Shown piece by piece: positions 33,649-43,317 of a DNA stretch of 64,000 nucleotides. The notes under the pieces were generated by a model, which made no database searches, was not told the DNA's origin, and saw only the letters and a list, made by a program, of their open reading frames with translations. This DNA comes from Caballeronia arvi. Its GTDB lineage: Bacteria > Pseudomonadota > Gammaproteobacteria > Burkholderiales > Burkholderiaceae. The DNA is taken from the NCBI RefSeq assembly GCF_001544695.2, contig NZ_FCOM02000006.1, positions 186,001-250,000 on the forward strand, in the 5' to 3' direction. The translations under genes and the position numbers were made by a program. Each line of letters begins with the position of its first letter. The stretch's first letter is position 1.

Positions 33649-34835
33649 CCTCGATCCGCGAGAATCAGGCTGACATTGCTGCCGCCGAACGCGAACGAAT
33701 TGCTCATCGCATGACGCGTGCCCGCCGTGCGCGCCAGGCGGCGCTTAGTCCCGACGAGATCGAGGGCGGGCAGCGCGGCGTCGGCTTCGCCGTCCCAGAC
33801 ATGCAGCGGCAAAGCCATGTCGTCGCGCGCGAGCGTGAGCCACGCGAAACCGAGTTCCGTCGCGCCCGCCGCGCCGAGCAGGTGGCCCGTGAAAGGTTTG
33901 GTGCCGCTCGCCGCCACGCCGTCCGGAAACACGCGCGCCATCAGATGCGCTTCCATTTCGTCGTTCTTGCGCGTGGCCGTCGCGTGCATGTTCACGTAGC
34001 CGATGTCGCCTGGCGTCACGCCCGCATCGGCGAGCGCGGCGCGCAGCGCCATTTCGCCGCCGACGCCTTGCGGATCGGGCGCCGACACGTGATGCGCGTC
34101 GCTCGATTCGCCCACGCCGGCGAGACGCACGGCGCCTTCGTCGCGCGTCATCAGGAACACGGCCGCGCCCTCGCCGATGTTGATGCCGTTACGGTTGCGG
34201 CTCATCGGATTGGTGCGCACCGGGCTGACCGAGTCGAGCGAGGCGAAGCCCTGCACGGTCAGCTCGCACAGCGTGTCGACACCGCCGACGATCAGCGCAT
34301 CGCACAGGTTCAGTTGCAGGAGACGGCGCGCTGCCGCGAACGCCTTCGCGCTCGACGTGCAAGCGGTCGACACGGTGAACGCCGGGCCTTGAAGGTTCAG
34401 CGCAGCGGCCGCGAACGGCGCCGCCGTGCCGATTTCCATCTGCCGATAGTCGAAGCTTTGCGGCAAGTCACCCGTTTTCGTGCGATGCGCAAACGCGGCT
34501 TCCGCCGCGCCGACGCCCGATGTGCTCGTGCCGAGCACCACGCCGATGCGCGCGGAGCCGTAACGCGCGCGCGCCGCTTCGATCTCGGGACGAATCAGTT
34601 CGAGCGCCGCGAGCAGCAGACGATTGTTGCGGCAATCGAAGCGTTCGAGTGCGGCGGGCGGCGCGATGTCGAGCGGCGCGAGCACGCGGCCGACGAACGC
34701 GTCGCCGTTCTTCATCGACATCGGGCCCATGCCGGGCGATTCCGATACCGCCAGCGCGGACGCGATCGCATCGGCGTCGTTGCCGAGCGCGTTGAGCATG
34801 CCGAGCGCATTCAGATAGACAGGCGGCCGCGTCAT
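33645..34835 (-). CDS. Ketosynthase C, complete triad (ApeR-like)
   Basis: A beta-ketoacyl-ACP synthase of 396 residues. Cys is in VSTACTSSAKAF, His in VNMHATATRKNDEM, and the second His in FTGHLLGAAGATEL. The MHATAT variant of the first His motif is typical of the initiating or accessory synthase in aryl-polyene clusters. I start at ATG 34835 because it overlaps the exporter stop as ATGA; the longer open frame above it is the exporter gene. It may handle the first condensation on the aromatic starter. Confidence 0.91.
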   Translation of the reverse strand: MTRPPVYLNALGMLNALGNDADAIASALAVSESPGMGPMSMKNGDAFVGRVLAPLDIAPPAALERFDCRNNRLLLAALELIRPEIEAARARYGSARIGVVLGTSTSGVGAAEAAFAHRTKTGDLPQSFDYRQMEIGTAAPFAAAALNLQGPAFTVSTACTSSAKAFAAARRLLQLNLCDALIVGGVDTLCELTVQGFASLDSVSPVRTNPMSRNRNGINIGEGAAVFLMTRDEGAVRLAGVGESSDAHHVSAPDPQGVGGEMALRAALADAGVTPGDIGYVNMHATATRKNDEMEAHLMARVFPDGVAASGTKPFTGHLLGAAGATELGFAWLTLARDDMALPLHVWDGEADAALPALDLVGTKRRLARTAGTRHAMSNSFAFGGSNVSLILADRG

Positions 34836-37249
34836 GCGGATTTTCTCCCTGGGGTTGGCATGCCCATCGGTGCGAGCAGCACGGAGACGAGGATGCCGAG
34901 CGTGAGTGTGGCGCCGAAGCTCTTCAGCGCGGGCATGGCGCTCATGCCGAGCATGCCGAACGACAGCAGCGTCGTCGCCGCCGACAGCAGCACGCCCGTC
35001 CAGACCGCGCCGAGGTCCGCGCCGTCGCGCAGGCAGCCTTCGCGCAGGAACACTGCGTAATTCGCGCCGACGCCGAGCACCAGCATCAGCGCGAGGCAGT
35101 TGAACAGGTTGAGCGGCACGCGCGCATAGCCGAACACCGCGAGCGTCACGCCGACGGCGAGCAGCACGGGCAATGTCGTCGCGATGCCGCCGCGCAGGCG
35201 ATAGCGCGCGATCATCAGCACGAGCACGAGCAACAGCGCGCCGGCGAGCCACATGCCGCTGTCGACGCGATATTCGCCGAAGAGCTTCGACACGCCCGCG
35301 GCCTTGTCGACGAACGTGACGCCATCAGTGACGCGCGCCGTCTCGATCAGCGCGGGCAGATTCTGCGGCGTGACGCGGCGCGGCATTACGATGGCCGCGT
35401 AGCCGTGCCGACCGTGCGCCTCCACCGCGCCGAGCCACAAATGCGCAAACGGCTTCGACCAGTTCGCGGCGAGCCAGCGCTCGACAGTCAGCGGCGGCGT
35501 GCCGCTCTGCGCGAACGAGCCGATCCACGCATCGGCGACGTCGTCGCGGAAGCCCGCTTGCAGCAGCGTCGCGCGCAAGGCGGCGGGATCGGCGAAGACG
35601 TGTTGCGCGAACAGCGCACGGTCTTCGGCCTGGCGCCGCCCCGACGGCACGAACTGCGTGACCGAGCGCCAGCCGTCCACCGATTGCCGGCCCGGCAGCG
35701 CATCGAGCTTGGCGCCGAGCGCTTCCGCGCGTTGCAGCACGAGTTCCTGCGTCGCGCCTTGCACCACGAAAAACTGCGCGGTGTTGTCGATGCCGACCGC
35801 ATCGCGCACGCGATTCTCCTGCGCGACGAGCGCCGGATCGCGCTGGATCAATAGATGGATGTCGTCGTCGCTTTCGAGCAGCAGCCAGCCCGGCGCGCAA
35901 ACGGCGGCGAGCACGATCGCCACGGCCCACGAACGCTTCGCGCCGATCGCGCGTTGCCAGTGCACGAGCAGCAGCGCCGCGCGCGCGAAGAGACGCCGCT
36001 GCGTGGCCTTCGGTCCCTTGGCCAACATCGCGGGCAGCAGCCACATGACCGAAGCGAACGCGACGCAAATGCCTGTCATCGCGAAACAGGCGATCTGCTT
36101 GAGCGCGGGAAACGGCGCCCACGCGAGGATCGCGTAGCCGAGCAGGCTGGTGGCGAGTGCCACACAGAGCGCGGGCCGCACCGCGCGCGCGCCTTGCTTC
36201 GCGTCCCAGTCGCGCGGCGCGCCGAGATAGACGACGAAATACTGAATCGAGTAATCGACGGCCTCGCCGATCAGGCTCGCGCCGAACACGAGCGTCAGCA
36301 GATGCAGCTTGCCGAACACGGCCATCGTGACGGCCAGCGCGCCGGCGATGCCGAGCGCCGTCGACAGAAAACCGAGCAGCAAAAGACGCGGCGAGCGGAA
36401 CACCCACAGCATCAGGAGCGCGATGCCGCACGCGGACGCGATGCCGATCAGATGCACCTCGCGCTCCGATGCGCGCCGTGCCGACTCCGCGTAGAACACG
36501 GCGCCCGCGCGCGCGACCGACACATCGGGCCACACGGAGCGCATCGACGCCTGCGCCTGAGACGCCGCCGACAGCACCGCGCGCTGCACGCGCGATTCGT
36601 ACGCCGAGCCATTCAGCGTCGTGACGATGAGCACGCTGGTCGAATGACCGCGATGCGCGACGAGCATGTTGTCTTCTAGATCCAGATTCGACGTCGCGAG
36701 CGGCAGCGCGGACAGCCAGTGTTCGAGCCAGCCGAACGGATCGGCGGCGAGCGGCGTCGCGAGCGGGCCGCGCACCGGGTTGTAGATGCGCTGCATCAGC
36801 GCGTCATGTAGCGATGCCGCGCTGGCGGACGCATGCACGAGCGTGTCGCGGTCATCGCGCGTCAGGAGGCCGAAGCGATACGGCGCGTAGAGTCCACCGA
36901 TTTGCGCGATATCGAAAGGCGGCAATTCCGCCGTCACCGATGCGAACGCGCCGCTCTCTTTCAGCGCCGCGCCGAACTGACGGGCGGCCGCTTTCGCGTG
37001 ATCCGCGTCCCGGCTCGTCACGAGGAACACCGTGCGGTCGCCGAGCGCACCAGCAAGCCGATCCACGGCCAGTTCGGCGACGGGGTCCGCTTCCGTCGCG
37101 GGCAGCAGCGCGAGCAGGTTCGTCTCCAGCGGCGACGGCCCGGAAAAACGATGCACGCAATACAGCACCGCGACGAGCGCGAGCGCGACCCACGCGGCGC
37201 GGATGCGCCACGGCGATGTCGTCGTGCGTTGCCAGCGCCACGGTGTCAT
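34832..37249 (-). CDS. MMPL/RND-type exporter of the polyene cluster (ApeM-like)
   Basis: An inner-membrane protein of 805 residues with about 12 membrane segments in two MMPL halves separated by large periplasmic loops. The membrane block near 240-400 has GASLIGEAVDYSIQYF, and the second near 650-780 has VLGVGANYAVFLREG, both with the acidic residues that carry protons in this superfamily. It would move the finished or lipid-linked aryl polyene towards the outer membrane with the LolA-like protein encoded just before it. The start at 37249 overlaps the LolA-like stop as ATGA. Confidence 0.9.
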   Translation of the reverse strand: MTPWRWQRTTTSPWRIRAAWVALALVAVLYCVHRFSGPSPLETNLLALLPATEADPVAELAVDRLAGALGDRTVFLVTSRDADHAKAAARQFGAALKESGAFASVTAELPPFDIAQIGGLYAPYRFGLLTRDDRDTLVHASASAASLHDALMQRIYNPVRGPLATPLAADPFGWLEHWLSALPLATSNLDLEDNMLVAHRGHSTSVLIVTTLNGSAYESRVQRAVLSAASQAQASMRSVWPDVSVARAGAVFYAESARRASEREVHLIGIASACGIALLMLWVFRSPRLLLLGFLSTALGIAGALAVTMAVFGKLHLLTLVFGASLIGEAVDYSIQYFVVYLGAPRDWDAKQGARAVRPALCVALATSLLGYAILAWAPFPALKQIACFAMTGICVAFASVMWLLPAMLAKGPKATQRRLFARAALLLVHWQRAIGAKRSWAVAIVLAAVCAPGWLLLESDDDIHLLIQRDPALVAQENRVRDAVGIDNTAQFFVVQGATQELVLQRAEALGAKLDALPGRQSVDGWRSVTQFVPSGRRQAEDRALFAQHVFADPAALRATLLQAGFRDDVADAWIGSFAQSGTPPLTVERWLAANWSKPFAHLWLGAVEAHGRHGYAAIVMPRRVTPQNLPALIETARVTDGVTFVDKAAGVSKLFGEYRVDSGMWLAGALLLVLVLMIARYRLRGGIATTLPVLLAVGVTLAVFGYARVPLNLFNCLALMLVLGVGANYAVFLREGCLRDGADLGAVWTGVLLSAATTLLSFGMLGMSAMPALKSFGATLTLGILVSVLLAPMGMPTPGRKSA

Positions 37250-37872
37250 GGCGCGCTCAGCAAGGTGCGCTCGGCGGACGGAAGCTCGTCGGTTGCTTCG
37301 CTCTTCGTGAACTCGATGCGCGTGACGTCGCCGTTGGCGAGATCGATCCGCAGGCTCTTCAGGAATGCGCCGCCCGTCATGTGCAGGCTTGCTATCGCCT
37401 GCGCGAGCTGCGGCTGGTTCGGCTTCAGATCGAGCGTCCAGTCCGACACAGAGCCGCGTGCATCGACATCGAACTGTGAGTACAGCGCGGACAGATCGCC
37501 GCCGAGCATCGCGCGCATCATCTTCGATACCTGCGCGACGCCGCGCACGCCCTGCGCACTTTTCGTGCGGACGCGGCGGCCGTTCGCATCGGCCTCGGCG
37601 ACGCCCGCATCGGTGATGACGTAAGTCGCCGCGTAAGGCGTGTCCACGCGCCAGATCACGCCACGATCGCGCAGGAACACGAGCATGCCCGTGCTGACGA
37701 GCGGCTGCTTCATCGCGGAGAGCGTCTGCGTCTGCGTGAAGCGCGCGCGCACGCCCTTCGTCTGCGCGAGCCGCGACGTCACTTGCGAGACGAGCGCCGG
37801 ATCGGCGCTTGCGGCGTGTGCGGACGCAACGGAGAAAAGCGCCGCAACCAGCAGCGCGCGAAACATCGTCAT
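37246..37872 (-). CDS. LolA-like periplasmic carrier (ApeL-like)
   Basis: A protein of 208 residues with a signal peptide (MTMFRALLVAALFSVASAHA). The mature part has the LolA pattern, with VRARFTQTQTLSAMKQPLVSTG and FLRDRGVIWRV, and a half-barrel to C-terminus. LolA-type proteins carry lipids or lipoproteins across the periplasm; in aryl-polyene clusters they accompany the MMPL exporter. I start at ATG 37872, overlapping the thioesterase stop as ATGA. Confidence 0.9.
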   Translation of the reverse strand: MTMFRALLVAALFSVASAHAASADPALVSQVTSRLAQTKGVRARFTQTQTLSAMKQPLVSTGMLVFLRDRGVIWRVDTPYAATYVITDAGVAEADANGRRVRTKSAQGVRGVAQVSKMMRAMLGGDLSALYSQFDVDARGSVSDWTLDLKPNQPQLAQAIASLHMTGGAFLKSLRIDLANGDVTRIEFTKSEATDELPSAERTLLSAP

Positions 37873-38306
37873 CGCGCCCATACGCGCTCCAGCTTCTCGA
37901 ACACCACTGGCGGCGACAGGAACTGCAACTCGTGCGTCGCCGCATCGACGGCGACCTGGATCGTGTAGCCCTTGGTCAGCCGCTCGCCCGTTTCGCAATC
38001 GACGAGTTCATAGCCGATCTTCAGGCGGTTTTCGTATTCGAGCAGTTCGGCGCGCACTTCGATGCGTTGTCCGTAGGTCGCGGGACGCACGTACTTCAGG
38101 TGCGCCTCGACGACCGGCCACAGATAGCCGGACGCCTGCATCTCGCGATAGTCGTAATCGAACGCGCGTTGCAGCGCCGAACGCGCCGCCTCGAAATACT
38201 TGAGATAGTGGCCGTGCCAGCATACGTTCATCGCATCGACGTCGTGAAACGGCACTTCGACGATCGCGCTTGCCTTGAGCGTTCGCGTTTGCAGGACGTC
38301 AGCCAT
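37869..38306 (-). CDS. Hotdog acyl-ACP/acyl-CoA thioesterase (4HBT type)
   Basis: A protein of 145 residues. The segment VPFHDVDAMNVCWHGHYLKYFEAAR has the catalytic-type Asp and His pattern of 4-hydroxybenzoyl-CoA thioesterase relatives. The ATG at 38306 (MADVLQ) overlaps the end of the ammonia-lyase gene by 8 bases; the longer frame to 38330 lies inside that gene. It could release the polyene acid from ACP or edit wrong acyl chains, as thioesterases do in aryl-polyene operons. Confidence 0.9.
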   Translation of the reverse strand: MADVLQTRTLKASAIVEVPFHDVDAMNVCWHGHYLKYFEAARSALQRAFDYDYREMQASGYLWPVVEAHLKYVRPATYGQRIEVRAELLEYENRLKIGYELVDCETGERLTKGYTIQVAVDAATHELQFLSPPVVFEKLERVWAR

Positions 38307-39879
38307 GACGCGGCTCCTTCGCGTCCGCATCGACCAGCCCGCATTGCGCGATGCGTGCCGTCAGCGCGCGCAGATCGTGTTCGAGCGCACGATCCTCCGC
38401 GACGAACGGCGAAACCGACGCGACCGTTTCCGCGAAGTCGCGCAACGGCGCGGGCACGGGCGTGTCCGGAGCGAGACGCAGGCGCAGGTTCAGCGCCTGC
38501 ACGGCGGCGAGCGTATGCGCCGCCGCGACCTGCTCCGTCAGTTCGAGCACGCGCAGGCAGTCGCGCGCGGCGATCGTGCCCATGCTGACCTTGTCCTGGT
38601 TGTGCGCTTCCGTCGAGCGCGAGAACACGCTCGCGGGCATCGTGTGCTTGAGCGCCTCGGCCGTCCACGCGGACGCCGAAATCTGCACGGCCTTGAAGCC
38701 GTGATTGATCGGCGCACGCGCGGGCGCCGCGCCCGTCAGATTGCGCGGCAGGCCGTTGTTGAACTTGTCGTCGACGATCAGCGCGAGCTGGCGATCCATC
38801 AAGTCCGCGAGATTGGCGACGGCGGTCTTGAGCGCGTCCATCGCGAACGCGATATGGCCGCCGTAGAAGTTGCCGCCGTGCAGCACGCGCTCGGCGTCCG
38901 GGTCGATCAGCGGATTGTCGTTTGCACTGTTCAGTTCGTTCTCGATGTCGCGGCGCATCCACGTGAGCGCATCGGCGGCCACGCCGATCACGTGCGGTGC
39001 GCAGCGAATCGAATAGCGGTCCTGCAGACGATGACCCGGCGTGTCGTCGCGGCCCGCGAGATCGTCGCGGATCCATGCGGCGGCTTCGGCCTGGCCCGCG
39101 TGCGGCTTGACCGCGAAGATCGTCGCGTCGAAATGCGCGGCGCGGCCGTCGAGCGCCAGCGTCGAGAGCGCCGTGAGGCGCGCGGCGAGCCGCGTCAGAT
39201 GACGCGCGCGCGCGAACGCGAGACACGCGAGGCCGGTCATCACCGCCGTGCCGTTCATCAGCGCGAGCCCTTCCTTCGGCGCAAGCGTGAGCGGGCTCAC
39301 GCCGAGCGCGGACCAAACGCCGGCGGCATCGCGCAGGGTTCCGTCGAACATCACGTCGCGCTCGCCGACGAGCGCCGCCGCCACATAGGACAACGGCGTC
39401 AGATCGCCACTCGCGCCGACCGAGCCTTCCGACGGAATGCGCGGCAGCACGCGATGGTTGATCAGGTCCGCGAGCCGTTCGAGCAGCACGAGACGCACGC
39501 CGGAAAATCCGTACGCCAGCGAGTTCAGACGCGCGGCGATGACGGCGAGCGTCTGCGCGTCGTCGAGATACGCGCCCATGCCGCAGCCGTGATAGCGCGT
39601 GAGTTGCAGCGGCAGCGCTTCGACGAGCGCCATCGGCACGTCGACGACGCACGCGTCGCCGTATCCGGTGTTCACGCCGTACACGGTCTTGCCCGCCGCG
39701 AGATGACGGCGCAGGAAATCCGCGCCGCGTCCGATGCGGGCGCGCCAGTCGGCGTCGCGATTCAGCGCGACCGGCGCGCGATTCGTCGCGATCGACACCA
39801 CTTCTTCGATCGTCACGCGCCGGCCGCCGAATGTCACGGTTCGTGCGCGCGTTGAGTCGATCAGATCATGCTCGGACAT
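38299..39879 (-). CDS. Aromatic amino acid ammonia-lyase (HAL/PAL/TAL family)
   Basis: A protein of 526 residues. The Ala-Ser-Gly triad that forms the MIO prosthetic group is at 156-158 (GSVGASGDLTPLS), and the active-site loop reads YGVNTGYGD (Tyr67). The pair Tyr96-His97 lies where the residues that select His, Phe or Tyr sit in this family; I cannot assign the substrate safely. Given the cluster, tyrosine to 4-coumarate (or phenylalanine to cinnamate) is the likely reaction, to feed the aryl starter. Histidine breakdown genes are absent around it. It overlaps the glycosyltransferase-acyltransferase gene by 14 bases. Confidence 0.92.
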   Translation of the reverse strand: MSEHDLIDSTRARTVTFGGRRVTIEEVVSIATNRAPVALNRDADWRARIGRGADFLRRHLAAGKTVYGVNTGYGDACVVDVPMALVEALPLQLTRYHGCGMGAYLDDAQTLAVIAARLNSLAYGFSGVRLVLLERLADLINHRVLPRIPSEGSVGASGDLTPLSYVAAALVGERDVMFDGTLRDAAGVWSALGVSPLTLAPKEGLALMNGTAVMTGLACLAFARARHLTRLAARLTALSTLALDGRAAHFDATIFAVKPHAGQAEAAAWIRDDLAGRDDTPGHRLQDRYSIRCAPHVIGVAADALTWMRRDIENELNSANDNPLIDPDAERVLHGGNFYGGHIAFAMDALKTAVANLADLMDRQLALIVDDKFNNGLPRNLTGAAPARAPINHGFKAVQISASAWTAEALKHTMPASVFSRSTEAHNQDKVSMGTIAARDCLRVLELTEQVAAAHTLAAVQALNLRLRLAPDTPVPAPLRDFAETVASVSPFVAEDRALEHDLRALTARIAQCGLVDADAKEPRHG

Positions 39880-41617
39880 CGTTTCCTCCGGACGCCGCGG
39901 CTTCCGTCATCGTTTTGCCGGGACGCGCCCAGAAATCGAAAAAATTGAACCATTGATAGGGAGCCTTGCGGCAATAGTGTTCGAGACGCGACGCGTAGCG
40001 CTGCGCCCACCCCGCGATGTGCTGCGCGCGTTCGCGGCGCGGCAAGGCGATGCGCTCCGCGAACGGCTCGAAATACAGCCGATGGCGGCCATCGCGTTCC
40101 TTGAGGCAGAAGAACAGAAACACGGGACAGCCGAGCGCATGCGCGAGCACATACGGCCCCTGCGCGAACGGCGCGGTCGCGCCGAGGAAGCGCGCGTGCG
40201 TCGTGCGGCCCGATTCGCGCGCGGGCACGCGGTCGCCGACGATCACGAGCAGCTCGCCCGCGTCGATGCGCGCCTTCATCATCATCGACGTCTCGGGGCC
40301 GAAGTCGCTCACCGGAACGAGGTGCTTCGCGAAGTCGCCATGCGCCGACGACAGCACGCTGTTGAAGCGCTTCGCGTGCTCCGTGTAGACGATGGCCGTC
40401 ACTTTCGCGTGACCGTTGCGCACCGCAAGCGCGCGCGTCATTTCGAGGTTGCCGAGATGTGCGCCGATGACGAGCGCGCCGCGTCCGCTCGCGACGAGCG
40501 CTTCGAACGCGGCGGGATCGTCGAACACGACATCGTTTGCAGCGATGCGGCCCGACCACGCAGCCAGCTTGTCGAGCCCCGACTGCGCGAACGCGAGCAT
40601 CTGCCGGTACGCGGAACGCCAGCCCGGGCGCGGCGTGCGTTCACCCGCCGCCGCATCCTCCAGATGCGAGAAATATCGATGCGACGCGGCGCGCGCGGCA
40701 CGACCCGTCAGCAGGAAATAGCCGACGATCGGATGCAGCCACAGTCCCGTGAATCGCATGCCGAACAGACGGCAACTGAGCGCGAGCAGCGCCATGCCGA
40801 GCCGGCTGCCGCGCTCCGCGACGCGCCACCAGCCTGCATCTTCGCGCGCGGCGGGAGAGGTTTTTCGCGGCATCGCCTTGTGCGCGAGCAGCATCGGCAG
40901 ACGCAGCAGCATGCCGCATACGAGGCGCGTGTGGCTCGCGCTGATGCGCACGTTGTCCCACAGCACGTCGAAGTGCGATACGCCGTCCGTCGCGTAGGTA
41001 ACGCGCGTCGGCACGGTGCGAAACGCGAGCCGCCGCCAGTGCAGACGCACGAGAATTTCGATGTCGAAGTCCATGCGCGTGCCGATTCGCACGCTGTCGA
41101 TGAGCGCGCAGACCGCATCGAGCGGATACAGGCGAAAGCCGCACATCGAATCGCGGATCGTGAACGACAGCGTTTCGATCCACACCCACACATGCGTCAC
41201 GTAACGGCCGTAGAGACGCGACTTCGGCACGCTTTCATCGTAGACGGGGCGACCGAGAATCACCGCGCCCGGCTCGGCGCGCGCCGCCGCGAGAAAGCGC
41301 GGCACGTCGTTCGCGTCGTGCTGGCCGTCGGCATCGATCTGCAACGCGTGCGTGTAATCCGCGCCGCGCGCCGCGCGCAGTCCCGCCATCACGGCTGCGC
41401 CCTTGCCGCCGTTGACGGGCAAGCGCAGCAGCGTCATCTGCTCGCGATACTGCGCGGCGAGCGCCGCGAGGACGGCTTGCGTGGCTTCGTCGCTGCCGTC
41501 ATCGACGACGAACATCGGCAAGCCGTGCACGGCGAGGCGCGCGAGCGTGCCGCCGATCGCGTCCTTGTGGTTGTAGATCGGAATGACGATGCACGTCCGC
41601 AGGTTCGCGCCGCTCAT
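39866..41617 (-). CDS. Glycosyltransferase 2-acyltransferase fusion (ApeJ-like)
   Basis: A protein of 583 residues with two parts. Residues ~5-230 are a GT2 domain (CIVIPIYNHKDAIGGTL, VVDDGSD, QIDADGQHDANDVPRF). Residues ~300-570 are a LpxL/HtrB-like acyltransferase (GALVIGAHLGNLEMTRAL with the HX4-type His motif, and VGDRVPARESG). This domain pair occurs in aryl-polyene clusters and probably links a sugar and the polyene acyl chain for membrane anchoring. The start at 41617 overlaps the ligase stop as ATGA. Confidence 0.9.
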   Translation of the reverse strand: MSGANLRTCIVIPIYNHKDAIGGTLARLAVHGLPMFVVDDGSDEATQAVLAALAAQYREQMTLLRLPVNGGKGAAVMAGLRAARGADYTHALQIDADGQHDANDVPRFLAAARAEPGAVILGRPVYDESVPKSRLYGRYVTHVWVWIETLSFTIRDSMCGFRLYPLDAVCALIDSVRIGTRMDFDIEILVRLHWRRLAFRTVPTRVTYATDGVSHFDVLWDNVRISASHTRLVCGMLLRLPMLLAHKAMPRKTSPAAREDAGWWRVAERGSRLGMALLALSCRLFGMRFTGLWLHPIVGYFLLTGRAARAASHRYFSHLEDAAAGERTPRPGWRSAYRQMLAFAQSGLDKLAAWSGRIAANDVVFDDPAAFEALVASGRGALVIGAHLGNLEMTRALAVRNGHAKVTAIVYTEHAKRFNSVLSSAHGDFAKHLVPVSDFGPETSMMMKARIDAGELLVIVGDRVPARESGRTTHARFLGATAPFAQGPYVLAHALGCPVFLFFCLKERDGRHRLYFEPFAERIALPRRERAQHIAGWAQRYASRLEHYCRKAPYQWFNFFDFWARPGKTMTEAAASGGNDVRA

Positions 41618-43317
41618 GCGTGCTCCCGATAGACGACCACGCCCGACGCGCACTCGCGCCCGTTCAGGCGATACGCGAACTGCACGCGGCGGCGCGCGGC
41701 GTCGTGTGCGAGCCGCAGATCGAGCACGGCGCCGGGCGGCACGGGCGCCATGAACTTGAGACGATCGACCGATGCCATGTCGCGCGTGCCCGCAACATGC
41801 TCCGACGCGAGACGGATCGCCCAGTCGACCTGCACGACGCCGGGCAGAATCGGCAGATTCGGGAAATGCCCGTTGAAGTGCGCAAGCGTGGGCGGCACGC
41901 GCAACTCGTAACGCAGGCTGTCGCCGTCACGTGCTTCCGAGAGCATTTCGAAACCTTCTGCGCGCGCGCCGAACGCCGCCGCGACTGCAGCGACGGGCAG
42001 TTTGCCGCGCGCATCGAACGGCAGCGCAATGCGAAAGCGCCAGCGGCGCGGCAGCAGCACGACATCGAAATACGCGGCGAGATGACGGCGCAGCGCTTTC
42101 GCCAGCGCGACGCGGCCTTCGTCGCGCAGCGCCGCGCTGCCGGCATCGCTCAGTGCGACAACGGCGCCCACGCGCTCGCGCGACGCACCCGCGAGCGGCA
42201 CCACGCACGCCTGCGTCACATACGGATGCAGCGCGAGGCGCGCTTCCATTTCGGGCAGCGACAGGCGCTTGCCGTCGAGCTTGATCACGCGGTCGAGGCG
42301 GCCTTGCAGGCGAAAGCGGCCGTCGTCGTCGAAAGCGATGGCGTCGTCGGTGCGATGCCAGTCGTCGTGGCCCAGATGCGGCGAGCGCACTTCGAGCGCG
42401 CCGTCATCCGCGCGGCGCACGCCGACGCCAGTCAGCGGCCGCCATGCCGTCGTCGCGCTTTGCCTGCGCCACGCGATGCCGCCGGTTTCCGTGCTGCCGT
42501 AGATTTCGACCGGCGCATCGCCGAACACGTTCGCGTAGTCGCGCGCCGCGTCCGCCGCGAGCGGTCCGCCCGATGAAAAGAACACGCGCGGCGCAGGCGT
42601 CAAATCGGTGAAACCGGCGAGCGCGGGCCAGCGCGCGAGTTGCGCCGGCGACGACACCATCGCGGTCGCGCCAGACTGCGCGATGCGCGATTGCACCTGC
42701 TGCGGATCGGCGCACAGCGCGCGATCGAACGCGCGGCCCGCGGCGAGCGGCCACAGCACGCGGAACAGCAGCCCGTAGATATGGCGATGCGGGACGCTCG
42801 CGAGCATCGTCGCGTCGCCGACGAGCGCGCCCCATTCGCGTTCGAGCGTGCGCACTTCGGCGTCGAACTGCGCGAGCGTCTTGTGGATCGGCTTCGGACT
42901 GCCGCTGCTGCCCGACGTGTAGAGCGTGAGCGGCGCGTGCGGGTCGATCGGCAGTGGCGGCGCGGTGGCGCGGGCCGTCTCCGTCGCGGACAGCGCGCCG
43001 ACGTCGTCGTCCGTGAGCATGACGTCGCATGCGTTGGCGAGACCGGCGAGATAGCCGGGCGCGGAACTCGCGGGAATCACCGGCTCCTTGCCGCATGCGA
43101 ACAGCGCGAAGAGCGCGCAGGCGAAGTCGAACGGATCGTCGATGCACAACGCATAGCGGCGGTCGCTCTGCTCGCGCAGCCACCACACGAGCGCCGCCGT
43201 GCGCGCGCGGAACGCCGCGTGCGTGATGACGGCGTGCGCGCTCCCGGCGCTGTCGTCGCGGCAGACGGGCGTCAGCGCGTCGCGCGGCGCGCACAGCAAA
43301 TCGTGCAGCGCGATCAT
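41614..43317 (-). CDS. Adenylating acyl ligase fused to a hotdog dehydratase
   Basis: A protein of 567 residues joining two activities. Residues ~1-450 are an AMP-binding ligase: phosphate loop LYTSGSSGSPKPIHK, YGSTETGGIAWR, and the hinge Arg/Lys segment GRLDRVIKLDGKRLSLPEME. Residues ~458-567 are a FabZ/ApeI-like hotdog domain with the catalytic His in NGHFPNLPILPGVVQ. In the E. coli aryl-polyene system the ligase and this dehydratase are separate proteins. It would activate and load the aryl acid and also dehydrate chain intermediates. Start and stop overlap neighbours as ATGA. Confidence 0.91.
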   Translation of the reverse strand: MIALHDLLCAPRDALTPVCRDDSAGSAHAVITHAAFRARTAALVWWLREQSDRRYALCIDDPFDFACALFALFACGKEPVIPASSAPGYLAGLANACDVMLTDDDVGALSATETARATAPPLPIDPHAPLTLYTSGSSGSPKPIHKTLAQFDAEVRTLEREWGALVGDATMLASVPHRHIYGLLFRVLWPLAAGRAFDRALCADPQQVQSRIAQSGATAMVSSPAQLARWPALAGFTDLTPAPRVFFSSGGPLAADAARDYANVFGDAPVEIYGSTETGGIAWRRQSATTAWRPLTGVGVRRADDGALEVRSPHLGHDDWHRTDDAIAFDDDGRFRLQGRLDRVIKLDGKRLSLPEMEARLALHPYVTQACVVPLAGASRERVGAVVALSDAGSAALRDEGRVALAKALRRHLAAYFDVVLLPRRWRFRIALPFDARGKLPVAAVAAAFGARAEGFEMLSEARDGDSLRYELRVPPTLAHFNGHFPNLPILPGVVQVDWAIRLASEHVAGTRDMASVDRLKFMAPVPPGAVLDLRLAHDAARRRVQFAYRLNGRECASGVVVYREHA

